DNA of 22,828 nucleotides, from the NCBI GenBank assembly GCA_902462015.1, contig CABPZV010000016.1, positions 1-22,828 on the forward strand, read 5' to 3'. The notes beneath the pieces are model-generated. The model had not been told where the DNA came from. It did no database searches and saw only the letters and a list, made by a program, of their open reading frames with translations. This document shows, piece by piece, positions 1 through 6,327 of this stretch. This DNA comes from an uncultured Eubacteriales bacterium (GTDB lineage Bacteria; Bacillota; Clostridia; Oscillospirales; CAG-272). How positions within the stretch are numbered: position 1 is the stretch's first letter; every line of letters starts with the position of its first letter. The translations under genes and the position numbers were made by a program.

Positions 1-312
1 AGGAGAGCATCCACCGTGAATATATCCGGTAAGAGGCAGAAGATCCCTTGATTTCAGCATTTCAATTGACTTTTCTCCCACGGCCTTGGCGGCTTTTTTC
101 AGATCAAGTTCTCCGTCTGAGGGAAGCATAAAAACATAATGACTTCCGGATTTACCTGTTGTAACAAGCGTTTTAAATACACATTTCGGACTCTGTCCCA
201 GAACGGCGGCAACCTCAGACGCGCTTAACGCATCTGTTCCGGAATAATCATGCGGTTTATATAAAATTTTTTTGCTCTCTATTATCCGCATTACATTTGT
301 CTTGAAGTCCAT
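1..312 (-). CDS. ybaK: Cys-tRNA(Pro) deacylase, YbaK/EbsC family (3' end outside window)
   Basis: The first 104 codons of a gene that runs off the left edge. The product begins MDFKTNVMRIIESKK and carries YbaK landmarks in order: an H-x-Y near residue 22, VAAVLGQSPKCVFKTLV with the conserved lysine of the editing pocket, LDLKKAAKAVGEKSIEM, and LTGYIHGGCSP at the edge. Family knowledge: this stand-alone trans-editing domain (about 155-160 residues) hydrolyses Cys-tRNA(Pro) made in error by prolyl-tRNA synthetase. The ATG follows an AAAGGG SD at a longish 12-nt spacing. The gene starts 28 nt after the aminopeptidase stop and is probably in the same transcript. A second, different YbaK-family protein is encoded at 2111-2596. 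About two thirds of the protein is visible. Confidence 0.88.
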   Translation of the reverse strand, partial: MDFKTNVMRIIESKKILYKPHDYSGTDALSASEVAAVLGQSPKCVFKTLVTTGKSGSHYVFMLPSDGELDLKKAAKAVGEKSIEMLKSRDLLPLTGYIHGGCSP

Positions 313-340
313 TTATGCAGCCATCCCTTTCGCATTTATA

Positions 341-1627
341 TTAGATAAGCCTATAGGCGCCGTCCATCTCGGAACAAATCGTCTTCTCATAAAAAACTTT
401 TAATGCACGGTTAAGGTATTCCGTATCCTTTGCCCCTGCTGTTTCCAATGCCGAGTGCATTGCAAGCTGGGCCAGTCCAATGTCTGCCGTATTTACAGAA
501 ACCTGCGTATTTGAGATGCAACCAAGAGTAGACCCTCCGGCCATATCAGCTCGGTTAGCATATAGCTGTACAGGCACGCCGGCCTCTTCACAGATAAGGC
601 GTACCACTGCTTCCGAAAGTGAATCGGTCGTATACCTTTTATTTGCATTACATTTTATCACAACTCCGCCGTTCATGTAAACACAGTGATTCGGATCTCT
701 GTATTCAGTATGATTCGGATGTACCGCATGAGCATTATCGCAGGATACAAGAAAGCTCCCGGCAATAATACGGCAGTATTCGGTAAAATCTCCCCCTGAC
801 GAATTCACAATTCGTCTAAGAACATCGTACATAAATGTCGCTCCTGCTCCCTGCATAGTTTGACTTCCAATCTCCTCACTGTCAAACATACAAAATACAG
901 GTATACTTCCGCTTTCCCCGGAACACAGAAATGCAGAAAGCGACGCATAGACACATTGAAGATCATCAAGACGCGGGGCAGATATAAATCCGTTCCATTC
1001 CGCCCCCGGCTCCGGGTTAAACAGCACAAGTTCCGAAGAAAGAATATCCGCTTTATCAGTACCGGCTGCATTTGCTACTGCAGAAAGCAAATTTTCTTTC
1101 CCGTTGTCGCAACGATAAAGAGGAAGCATATCAACCGCGGCATTATATTTTGTCCCTTCATTTGCACTCCGGTTCATATGTATTGCGACATTAGGGATAA
1201 TTGCCTGTATGCCGGGAAGCCTAACCGTTCTCGGAGATACCTGATTCCCTTCCTTTAGCATAATACGTCCGGCAATAGATAAAGGTCTGTCAAGCCAAGA
1301 AGCGCAAAGCATTCCACCGTATGTTTCGCAAGAAAGCCTAACGGTAAAACCGTCCGGAATTTCTGCATTTTCTTTTATTTTTATACACGGACTGTCACTA
1401 TGAGACGCTGATATCATAAAACCTGTATATTTACCTTTTGGCATACGGAAAGCTATGAGCGACGAACCGCCGCGTACAGTATAGTATCCGCAGCCGTCCG
1501 TAAGTTTCCATTCTTCATTTTCACGAAGCTCAGTAAAACCGGCATCACGTAAAAGTCCGCCGACATATTCAGCTGAATGAAACGGAGTCGGACAAGCATC
1601 AATAAATTTAAAAAGCTCTCTGTTCAT
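341..1627 (-). CDS. apeB: M18 family metallo-aminopeptidase (aspartyl aminopeptidase type)
   Basis: A 428-residue cytoplasmic zinc aminopeptidase, close to the usual M18 length of about 430. Visible motifs are SASHSDSPCIKIKE (metal ligands H76 and D78), FDSEEIGSQT (D249, E251/E252, catalytic and metal-binding acids), SCDNAHAVHPNH (D297), MAGGSTLGCI, and LAQLAMHSALE near the C-terminus (H391). Family knowledge: M18 enzymes form large dodecamers that remove N-terminal residues, often acidic ones, from peptides. The reading frame is open upstream to an ATG at 1690, but the start at 1627 is preferred: it gives the family-typical N-terminus MNRELFKFIDACPTPFH and has GGTGA 4 nt upstream. The stop of a 31-codon ORF overlaps this start by 4 nt. 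Promoter at 1766-1794. No signal peptide. Confidence 0.95.
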   Translation of the reverse strand: MNRELFKFIDACPTPFHSAEYVGGLLRDAGFTELRENEEWKLTDGCGYYTVRGGSSLIAFRMPKGKYTGFMISASHSDSPCIKIKENAEIPDGFTVRLSCETYGGMLCASWLDRPLSIAGRIMLKEGNQVSPRTVRLPGIQAIIPNVAIHMNRSANEGTKYNAAVDMLPLYRCDNGKENLLSAVANAAGTDKADILSSELVLFNPEPGAEWNGFISAPRLDDLQCVYASLSAFLCSGESGSIPVFCMFDSEEIGSQTMQGAGATFMYDVLRRIVNSSGGDFTEYCRIIAGSFLVSCDNAHAVHPNHTEYRDPNHCVYMNGGVVIKCNANKRYTTDSLSEAVVRLICEEAGVPVQLYANRADMAGGSTLGCISNTQVSVNTADIGLAQLAMHSALETAGAKDTEYLNRALKVFYEKTICSEMDGAYRLI

Positions 1628-1719
1628 AAAATCACCATGCCTTTCTTTACATTTGCGCCGACAGGCACAAATAGAGCGTGAAAAGTGCACTGTGGCTTAC
1701 AGATTTCCTCATTTTTCAC
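1624..1719 (-). CDS. putative 31-residue leader or small protein coupled to apeB
   Basis: A short GTG-initiated ORF. An ideal GGAGG lies 6 nt before the GTG (1726-1730), with another GGAGG 8 nt further upstream. It encodes 31 residues beginning MKNEEICKPQCTFHALF, with a C-x3-C pair, and ends in a TGA that overlaps the apeB ATG in ATGA fashion. The SD is much stronger than the GGTGA in front of apeB itself, so ribosomes loading here could deliver translation to apeB by termination-reinitiation. No homolog is recognised. A 9-bp inverted repeat (1676-1684 with 1713-1721) spans the start codon and could gate access to it. It may be a regulatory leader, a small protein, or chance; the coincidence of SD, spacing and stop overlap is the only support. 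Confidence 0.42.
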   Translation of the reverse strand: MKNEEICKPQCTFHALFVPVGANVKKGMVIL

Positions 1720-1721
1720 GC
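1676..1721 (-). promoter_or_regulatory. leader inverted repeat around the small-ORF start
   Basis: GCGTGAAAA and TTTTCACGC can pair as a 9-bp stem enclosing 28 nt in the apeB leader RNA. One arm contains the GTG start of the 31-codon ORF and lies next to its SD. Folding would be expected to hinder initiation there. The pairing is seen in the sequence; the regulatory role is inferred. Confidence 0.35.
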
Positions 1722-1765
1722 TTATCCTCCGTCACCTCCAGCAACGGTCTAAACTGTATACTGAA

Positions 1766-1794
1766 ATTATAATATATAACAACGGAAAAATCAA
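1766..1794 (-). promoter_or_regulatory. vegetative promoter for the apeB-ybaK transcript
   Basis: Reading leftwards, TTGATT (1794-1789), a 17-nt spacer and a perfect TATAAT (1771-1766). Predicted transcription start is near 1759, giving a leader of about 130 nt before apeB that contains the 31-codon ORF and its hairpin. An overlapping TTGACT/TATATT pair in the same stretch is an alternative reading. Confidence 0.6.
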
Positions 1795-1829
1795 GTCAAA
1801 CATACCCATGTTCTACTATGCATTTTGAG

Positions 1830-1967
1830 ATATAACTTAGGCAAGATGTCCCGCCATTAAGGCTGCAGCCTTAATGGCGGCGGGTTACATTTCACCATTC
1901 AGTGGGAGATACAATCTCCCACTGAATGGTTGCCACTCCATTTGACGGTGCAAGCCCCTTATTGAAA
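1830..1967 (+). repeat. modular palindromic repeat, copy A
   Basis: A 138-bp intergenic element whose ends and inner blocks recur inverted at 17705-17910. In order it holds the end block ATATAACTTAGGCAAGATGT; a perfect 30-bp palindrome (1851-1880); the linker GCGGGTTACATTTCACC; a perfect 17-bp stem with a 3-nt loop (1894-1910 with 1914-1930); an imperfect hairpin around CATTTGACGG; and the end block CCCTTATTGAAA. No T-tract follows the stems, so it is not a simple intrinsic terminator, and no conserved reading frame crosses both copies. The rest of the gene-free stretch 1720-2110 holds only the two divergent promoters at 1766-1794 and 1984-2013. The repeat family is not one I can name; REP/BIME-like or MITE-like are the nearest descriptions. 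Confidence 0.85.
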
Positions 1968-1983
1968 ATTTGCTTTTTAAACA

Positions 1984-2013
1984 TTGACACAGAACATCAA
2001 TGCGTGATAAAAT
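1984..2013 (+). promoter_or_regulatory. promoter for the YbaK-like gene and GH36 gene
   Basis: A perfect -35 TTGACA (1984-1989), an 18-nt spacer and TAAAAT (2008-2013, one mismatch to TATAAT). It starts 16 nt after the end of repeat copy A. Predicted start of transcription is near 2020, about 90 nt ahead of the ATG at 2111. Confidence 0.6.
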
Positions 2014-2110
2014 GCCTTAACAGAAAAGATAGATTCCTAAGCTTTTCATTGCATCGGAAAAATTAAACCTTTGTGGAATTTTTTTAATGAAAGGAACCAT
2101 ACAAAGAATT

Positions 2111-2596
2111 ATGTCGATTGAAAAAGTACGGGCATTTTTTAAGGCCGCCGGTATTGATAACAGAATAAAAGAATTCAGCACTTCAAGCGCAACGGTTGCA
2201 CTTGCAGCAGATGCTCTACAATGTGACCCCTGCAGAATTGCTAAGACTCTTTCCTTTTCGACAGGAAGAAGTCCCGTTTTGATAGTCTGTGCAGGAGACA
2301 CACGAATAGACAATGCCAGATTTAAAGCAGAATTTGGAGTCAAAGCAAAAATGTTAAAACCTGAAGAAACAGAAAATTTGATCGGCCACACAATCGGAGG
2401 AATCTGCCCGTTTGCTGTAAATAGCGGAGTCATCATTTACCTCGACAAATCACTTAAAAGATTTGACACCGTTTTTCCTGCGTGCGGAAGCAGCAACAGC
2501 GCAATTGAGCTTACCATTCCGGAGCTTGAAAAATACTCATCATTCCAAAAATGGATAGATGTATGCAAAGGATGGAGACCGGAAGAAAACGCATAG
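2111..2596 (+). CDS. YbaK/prolyl-tRNA-associated aminoacyl-tRNA editing domain protein
   Basis: A 161-residue single-domain protein of the YbaK fold. It starts MSIEKVRAFFKAAGID and shows SSATVALAADALQC, RIAKTLSF (conserved lysine), ARFKAEFGVKAKML, IGGICPFAV (the GGxxP loop) and FPACGSSNSAIELT near the C-terminus. Family knowledge: such proteins deacylate mischarged tRNAs, mostly on tRNA(Pro) or tRNA(Ala); the substrate of this subfamily is less certain than for YbaK itself. An in-frame ATG at 2087 would add eight residues; 2111 is preferred because MSIEKVR is the family-like N-terminus, although the nearest SD (AAAGGA at 2090) is far away, so the start is uncertain. It probably shares a transcript with the GH36 gene 124 nt downstream. 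Confidence 0.85.
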   Translation: MSIEKVRAFFKAAGIDNRIKEFSTSSATVALAADALQCDPCRIAKTLSFSTGRSPVLIVCAGDTRIDNARFKAEFGVKAKMLKPEETENLIGHTIGGICPFAVNSGVIIYLDKSLKRFDTVFPACGSSNSAIELTIPELEKYSSFQKWIDVCKGWRPEENA

Positions 2597-2720
2597 AAAC
2601 TTCCCATACAATAAAAGCCATAATCATTATTTCTGCTTATCATGGAATTAAACACTTGCAGTAAAAATAACTTTCCATTTTCTGTTTTACCGTGAAATTA
2701 GTCAAAGAAAGGAAAATACA

Positions 2721-4685
2721 ATGCTGAAAAACAAAGGAAAAACTCCTGTTCTATCGGTGGAATACACCGGCGGAAATACCTCCGTGCAGTATGAGATAAA
2801 AGACGGTACTGTAACCTGTGATGAATTTAATTTCAAACTACAGAATGAAAATGGTATCTATACGCCGTATATATATTCGAACACCGGCCCGGCACTGAAG
2901 GCTATAGACATTAAATATCCTCTGGAATCAGATTTTTTAAATAGAAATCCCATGTTCTACAGCGATATGAACTGCACAAACGATATTACAAAATGCGGAA
3001 GGCTGGACGAAGAATCCAAAGTTTGCAGCAGAACTCTTGTCTTAGTCAAAACTGAGGACGATGAAAATTCCGGAGGCATTGGATTTCTGACAGCCCATAG
3101 ATTTTATGCATGGATTCTTCTGACATCCGGTGCATTCACAGTACACTATGACATGGAAGACAAGCGCCTGATTTCCGGCAAGAAATACAGGCTCGAAAAA
3201 TATACCATATGCGATGAGCCGACCGACAGCTTTTTTAAACGGTATTCCTCACTAATAAGCAGGGAGAATAATTCGAGACCGCTATCCTCAGCCCCAATCG
3301 GATTTTGTTCATGGTCATGCTACTACGGCGAAGTTAATGAAAACAAAATACTAAACTGCACAGAAAAACTTAAGCTTTATGCAGACAAAAAAGCAAATCT
3401 CGTACAGATTGACGACGGCTGGCAAAAAAGCCATTCTTTTCCCGGAAAATGGGAAGAAAACCCGGAACGCTTCCCGAGGGGACTGGCTTATACGGCGGAT
3501 AAGGTACACGAATACGGATTAAAATTCGGACTTTGGCTCGCTCCTGGTCTAATCGATGAAAAATCAGAGTATTACAGTGAACTCAAGCCGCTTGTCCGTA
3601 CCGACGCATCACCGATCCCAGAAGTTCATCCGTTTGATCTTGATAATCCGGAATATTATAAGCTTCTTCGCACTACTTTCCGGAAAATGATGGATGAATA
3701 CCACGCAGACTACTTCAAGCTGGATTTCCTTGACGGATTACTCGGAAAAATGGGTGCAGGACAAAAAGATGTTATCAGATACAAAACAGATTACTGCGTC
3801 GCGCTGTTCAGAAAAGCCATGCAAACAATACGCGATACTGTAGGGAATGACATTATCCTGCTGTCCTGTGGCTCACCTATACTTGAATGTGCAGGTATCT
3901 TTGACATTCAAAGAATATCATGCGACATAATTTGGGGAAAAGACTTCGGTGTTCCTTCATACTGGGCAATAATGCAGCAGGTAACTTCAACCGTCTTTCA
4001 CCGCTATTTCTATAATCATAGTGTGTTTTTAAATGATCCTGACGGTCTCGTCGTCCGCGATTACGACAACGGAGACGGATTCGACTGCACATATTCGGAA
4101 GCTCAATTCTGGGCTATATCGGTAGCCTTGTCCGGCGGTTCTGTTCTTTACAATGAAGAACTTGAAAATTTGAGTCCGGCAAGGAGAAAACTGATTCTCG
4201 ATCAGCTGCCGCCACTCGGTATAACCGGCAGGCCGGTCAATTATTTTGAGGAAAAACCGGAAGCAGTAGTAGCAGAGCTTGACAGTGACACATGCTTTCT
4301 CTGCCTGTTCAATTATACTGATAATCTTAGGGACATTACTTTCAGTCTCGACAAAATCGGAATGGGCCGTTCCATGATCTTTGACTGTATTAAAAGAAAA
4401 TATGTAGAAACCGCTTCGGAAATCAAATCCTCTCTCATGAATCCGCACAGCGCCGCGCTGTTTATGATAAAACGGATTCCTTCGGAACCTTCCTTTCTGT
4501 ATTCAACCGAGAATCTTTTTTTAGGTCAGAACACTCACGGAAAAGATTTATGCTTAAATGCAGTTCACAGCCCAGAAAAAGCTAATGGCGAAAAGCTCTA
4601 TGCATTTTATCCCTCCGGATATTCGTTTCCGGACTGTAAATCAAAAACAGAAACCGCTGACGGAACAATTGTTTGTATAGACTGA
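2721..4685 (+). CDS. GH36-like (clan GH-D) alpha-galactosidase
   Basis: A 654-residue glycoside hydrolase. Residues 1 to about 190 form a beta-rich N-terminal region. A (beta/alpha)8 barrel follows from IGFCSWSCYYGEV, with VQIDDGWQ (D231, D232), FGLWLAPGL, DYFKLDFLDG (D335, the expected nucleophile) and SCGSPI...ISCDIIWG (D402, the expected acid/base). A beta-sandwich tail completes it. Family knowledge: GH36 enzymes are retaining alpha-galactosidases or alpha-N-acetylgalactosaminidases acting on oligosaccharides such as the raffinose family. There is no signal peptide, so it should act in the cytoplasm. The AAAGGA SD is well placed before the ATG. It lies beside the rhamnosidase locus but on the opposite strand, converging on it, so a shared substrate is possible but not shown. 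The exact sugar specificity cannot be read. Confidence 0.85.
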   Translation: MLKNKGKTPVLSVEYTGGNTSVQYEIKDGTVTCDEFNFKLQNENGIYTPYIYSNTGPALKAIDIKYPLESDFLNRNPMFYSDMNCTNDITKCGRLDEESKVCSRTLVLVKTEDDENSGGIGFLTAHRFYAWILLTSGAFTVHYDMEDKRLISGKKYRLEKYTICDEPTDSFFKRYSSLISRENNSRPLSSAPIGFCSWSCYYGEVNENKILNCTEKLKLYADKKANLVQIDDGWQKSHSFPGKWEENPERFPRGLAYTADKVHEYGLKFGLWLAPGLIDEKSEYYSELKPLVRTDASPIPEVHPFDLDNPEYYKLLRTTFRKMMDEYHADYFKLDFLDGLLGKMGAGQKDVIRYKTDYCVALFRKAMQTIRDTVGNDIILLSCGSPILECAGIFDIQRISCDIIWGKDFGVPSYWAIMQQVTSTVFHRYFYNHSVFLNDPDGLVVRDYDNGDGFDCTYSEAQFWAISVALSGGSVLYNEELENLSPARRKLILDQLPPLGITGRPVNYFEEKPEAVVAELDSDTCFLCLFNYTDNLRDITFSLDKIGMGRSMIFDCIKRKYVETASEIKSSLMNPHSAALFMIKRIPSEPSFLYSTENLFLGQNTHGKDLCLNAVHSPEKANGEKLYAFYPSGYSFPDCKSKTETADGTIVCID

Positions 4686-4696
4686 CAGCGGCATGA

Positions 4697-4752
4697 TTTT
4701 TGAGCGGTCACATAGCATTAACAAACTATGACCTGTTTATACGGCTCAAAAA
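4697..4752. terminator. hairpin region 1 between convergent genes
   Basis: TTTTTGAGC (4697-4705) pairs with GCTCAAAAA (4744-4752); inside, CATAG (4711-4715) pairs with CTATG (4726-4730), extended by GGT/ACC. It begins 11 nt after the GH36 stop. The U-rich arm precedes rather than follows the stem, so this is not a textbook intrinsic terminator, but its position fits 3'-end formation for one or both convergent transcripts. Confidence 0.4.
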
Positions 4753-4777
4753 GTCACGATCATTATATGTATATATT

Positions 4778-4825
4778 AAGCGCACTCCGGATATTAGCCA
4801 AAAAACTAATATTTGGAGTGCGCTT
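4778..4825 (+). terminator. 20-bp stem hairpin 2 between convergent genes
   Basis: Arms 4778-4797 and 4806-4825 pair over 20 bp around an 8-nt A-rich loop. Two of the pairs (4789/4814 and 4790/4813) are G-T. In plus-strand RNA these are G-U wobbles; in minus-strand RNA they would be A-C mismatches, so the stem is better formed in the GH36 transcript. No run of U follows. Likely a 3'-end or RNA-stabilising structure for the plus-strand operon, 12 nt from the end of the HAD gene. Confidence 0.5.
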
Positions 4826-4836
4826 CAATAAGTGCT

Positions 4837-5496
4837 TTACCTTGCTGTACCTAACACAATTCCGCAAATATCGCAAATGCTTTTTATGCTGTAATTTGCT
4901 TTTTCGCAGCCGTATGCAGCTCCAATCGCCGCTGTGTCAAAGCCTCCCGCGTAGCCTGCGTCAATTCCGGCAGAAGCATCCTCAACAACGAGACAATCAC
5001 TCGGTACAAGTCCTATAAATTCGGCTGCTTTTAAAAACACTTCCGGAGAAGGTTTCGAATGTGTTATATTGTTTCCGTCGCTCACTGCGTTAAAGTATTT
5101 ACGCAGTCCAGTTTTTTCAAGAATAAGCGGCGTATTCCGCGAGGACGACCCTACAGCAAGCAGGACTCCTTTACTATGAAGAAAATCCAGTGTATTCCTC
5201 ACATCGTCAGAACAATCCGCATCGGTCATTTTTTCAAGAAGGCCGCGGTAAATATCATTTTTTTCCGAAGCGATAGACAATTTTTCTTCTTCAGAATATT
5301 TTTTGCCACTGCCTTCGAGAATAATATCAAGACTTTTTAACCGGGATACCCCACGGAGACGGTCATTAACCGATCGGTCAAATTTTATGCCAAGTCTATC
5401 GGTTATTTTTTTCCACGACTGATAATGAAGCTCATCGGTTGAGCAAAGAACACCGTCAAGATCAAAAATCACACCCTTGTACCTAATGCCGATCAC
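4837..5496 (-). CDS. pgmB: beta-phosphoglucomutase-like HAD phosphatase
   Basis: A 219-residue HAD-superfamily protein with the four expected motifs: FDLDGVLCSTDELHY (nucleophile D12, acid/base D14), LRGVSRLKSL (the cap-domain arginine motif of beta-phosphoglucomutases), GSSSRNTPLIL, and HSKPSPEVFL followed by VVEDASAGIDAGYAGG (metal site). Family knowledge: PgmB interconverts beta-glucose-1-phosphate and glucose-6-phosphate, usually downstream of a disaccharide phosphorylase. No phosphorylase lies in this window, so the source of beta-G1P is unknown. The start is unusual: the only conventional codon is GTG at 5496, with AGGGG directly abutting it; an in-frame stop lies just upstream. It is last in the minus-strand carbohydrate locus, 109 nt after the SDR gene. 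Confidence 0.85.
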   Translation of the reverse strand: MIGIRYKGVIFDLDGVLCSTDELHYQSWKKITDRLGIKFDRSVNDRLRGVSRLKSLDIILEGSGKKYSEEEKLSIASEKNDIYRGLLEKMTDADCSDDVRNTLDFLHSKGVLLAVGSSSRNTPLILEKTGLRKYFNAVSDGNNITHSKPSPEVFLKAAEFIGLVPSDCLVVEDASAGIDAGYAGGFDTAAIGAAYGCEKANYSIKSICDICGIVLGTAR

Positions 5497-5586
5497 CCCT
5501 ATATATTATAAATTATAATCAAACCGCAATGTTTCGAGGTTTTGCTATGAAAAATCGCTGCTCTCAGCAGAGAAACGAAACTTACT

Positions 5587-5612
5587 AACCTAAAAACTAA
5601 AGCTTTTAGGTT
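5587..5612 (-). other. intercistronic hairpin overlapping the SDR stop codon
   Basis: AACCTAAAA (5587-5595) and TTTTAGGTT (5604-5612) form a 9-bp stem that includes the SDR stop codon. No T-tract follows in the direction of transcription. It may protect the upstream message from 3' decay or mark partial termination before the pgmB-like gene. Confidence 0.35.
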
Positions 5613-6262
5613 GGTATATCATAAACCGAAACCCGCTTATTCACAGCATCTCCGGTTTCAAGCAAAAAAATCATCGCAGCCGCAAGATTTCCGTAGGAGA
5701 CAGAATGAATCGGCATAGCACCAGTATCATTTTTTACAATCTCTTCGCCTGCAATTACATATCTGCCTGTTGCCGGACGGTCAAAATCATATATGCCGTT
5801 CGGACAGACATAAGTCCACCGTACATCTTTATGTTTTGCAAGCTCATCAAAGGATCGTGACTGAGCGGCTGACATAACTCTCATATCCGACGGAAATGAA
5901 GGATCCTCGTGAAACCTTTTGTTATGTTCAGCGTCAGTGTATAGACTTCCAGCACCGCCGACAATCATCAGTCTTGTTTTTTCGCCGGAAAGGCAATCAC
6001 AAAGATGCTGAACAGATTTCATGTGAAGATCTGCAAGGGCATTGTCCCAAACTCCGAAGCAGTCAATCGCCGCGTCAAAACGGCTCAGTGTTTCCCGATC
6101 CAAATCAAATAGGTCCCGTATTTCGATTCTAACCTTAGACGGAAGTTTCGGATCTCTGTCATCCGGTTTTATAAATGCTGTAACATTATGTCCGCATGAC
6201 ACTGCCTTGAATACAATCGTCCTTCCGGAACGTCCGGCAGCACAGATAACTGCAATATTCAT
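5606..6262 (-). CDS. atypical NAD(P)-binding Rossmann (extended SDR-like) protein
   Basis: A 218-residue protein of the NAD(P)H-binding PF13460/SDR_a5 type. It starts MNIAVICAAGRSGR, in which AAGRSGR (residues 8-14) replaces the usual GATGxxG dinucleotide-binding loop. Later features are RDLFDLDRETL, DAAIDCFGVWDN, LMIVGGAGSLY and the distal WTYVCPNGIYDFDRPATGRY, all at positions usual for the family. Members include flavin reductase-like and sugar- or quinone-related proteins, so no reaction is assigned. GGGGG lies 10 nt before the ATG. It sits between the rhamnosidase and pgmB-like genes on the same strand, so a role in handling a released sugar or aglycone is possible but inferred only from position. 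Confidence 0.7.
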   Translation of the reverse strand: MNIAVICAAGRSGRTIVFKAVSCGHNVTAFIKPDDRDPKLPSKVRIEIRDLFDLDRETLSRFDAAIDCFGVWDNALADLHMKSVQHLCDCLSGEKTRLMIVGGAGSLYTDAEHNKRFHEDPSFPSDMRVMSAAQSRSFDELAKHKDVRWTYVCPNGIYDFDRPATGRYVIAGEEIVKNDTGAMPIHSVSYGNLAAAMIFLLETGDAVNKRVSVYDIPT

Positions 6263-6279
6263 TTATATTAATCCCCCAT

Positions 6280-6293
6280 GCCGCCTCAGCGGC
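6280..6293 (-). other. small G+C-rich intercistronic hairpin
   Basis: GCCGC-CTCA-GCGGC, a 5-bp stem with a 4-nt loop in the 65-nt gap between the rhamnosidase and SDR genes. It is too short and lacks the T-tract for a confident terminator call. Confidence 0.25.
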
Positions 6294-6327
6294 GAAAAAC
6301 AATTCATAAAAATTAGAAAATATACCG

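Noticed and set aside
1628..1690. N-terminal extension of apeB to the in-frame ATG at 1690
   Set aside because: The added Cys/Arg-rich residues are unlike the M18 N-terminus, the ATG has no suitable SD, and the 1627 start fits family length.
1641..1712. A 21-22 codon ORF from ATG in the apeB leader (MRKSVSHSALF...) as an alternative leader peptide
   Set aside because: Its spacing to the SD is about 13 nt, whereas the GTG frame has 6 nt and a coupled stop, so the GTG frame is preferred.
1830..1967. Repeat copy A as a plain intrinsic terminator, CRISPR array or integron attC site
   Set aside because: The stems lack a following T-tract, there are no regularly spaced direct repeats with unique spacers, and no attC core sites are visible.
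2017..2436. Long minus-strand ORF opposite the YbaK-like gene
   Set aside because: It is the antisense shadow of a gene with clear family motifs and has no SD or recognisable domain.
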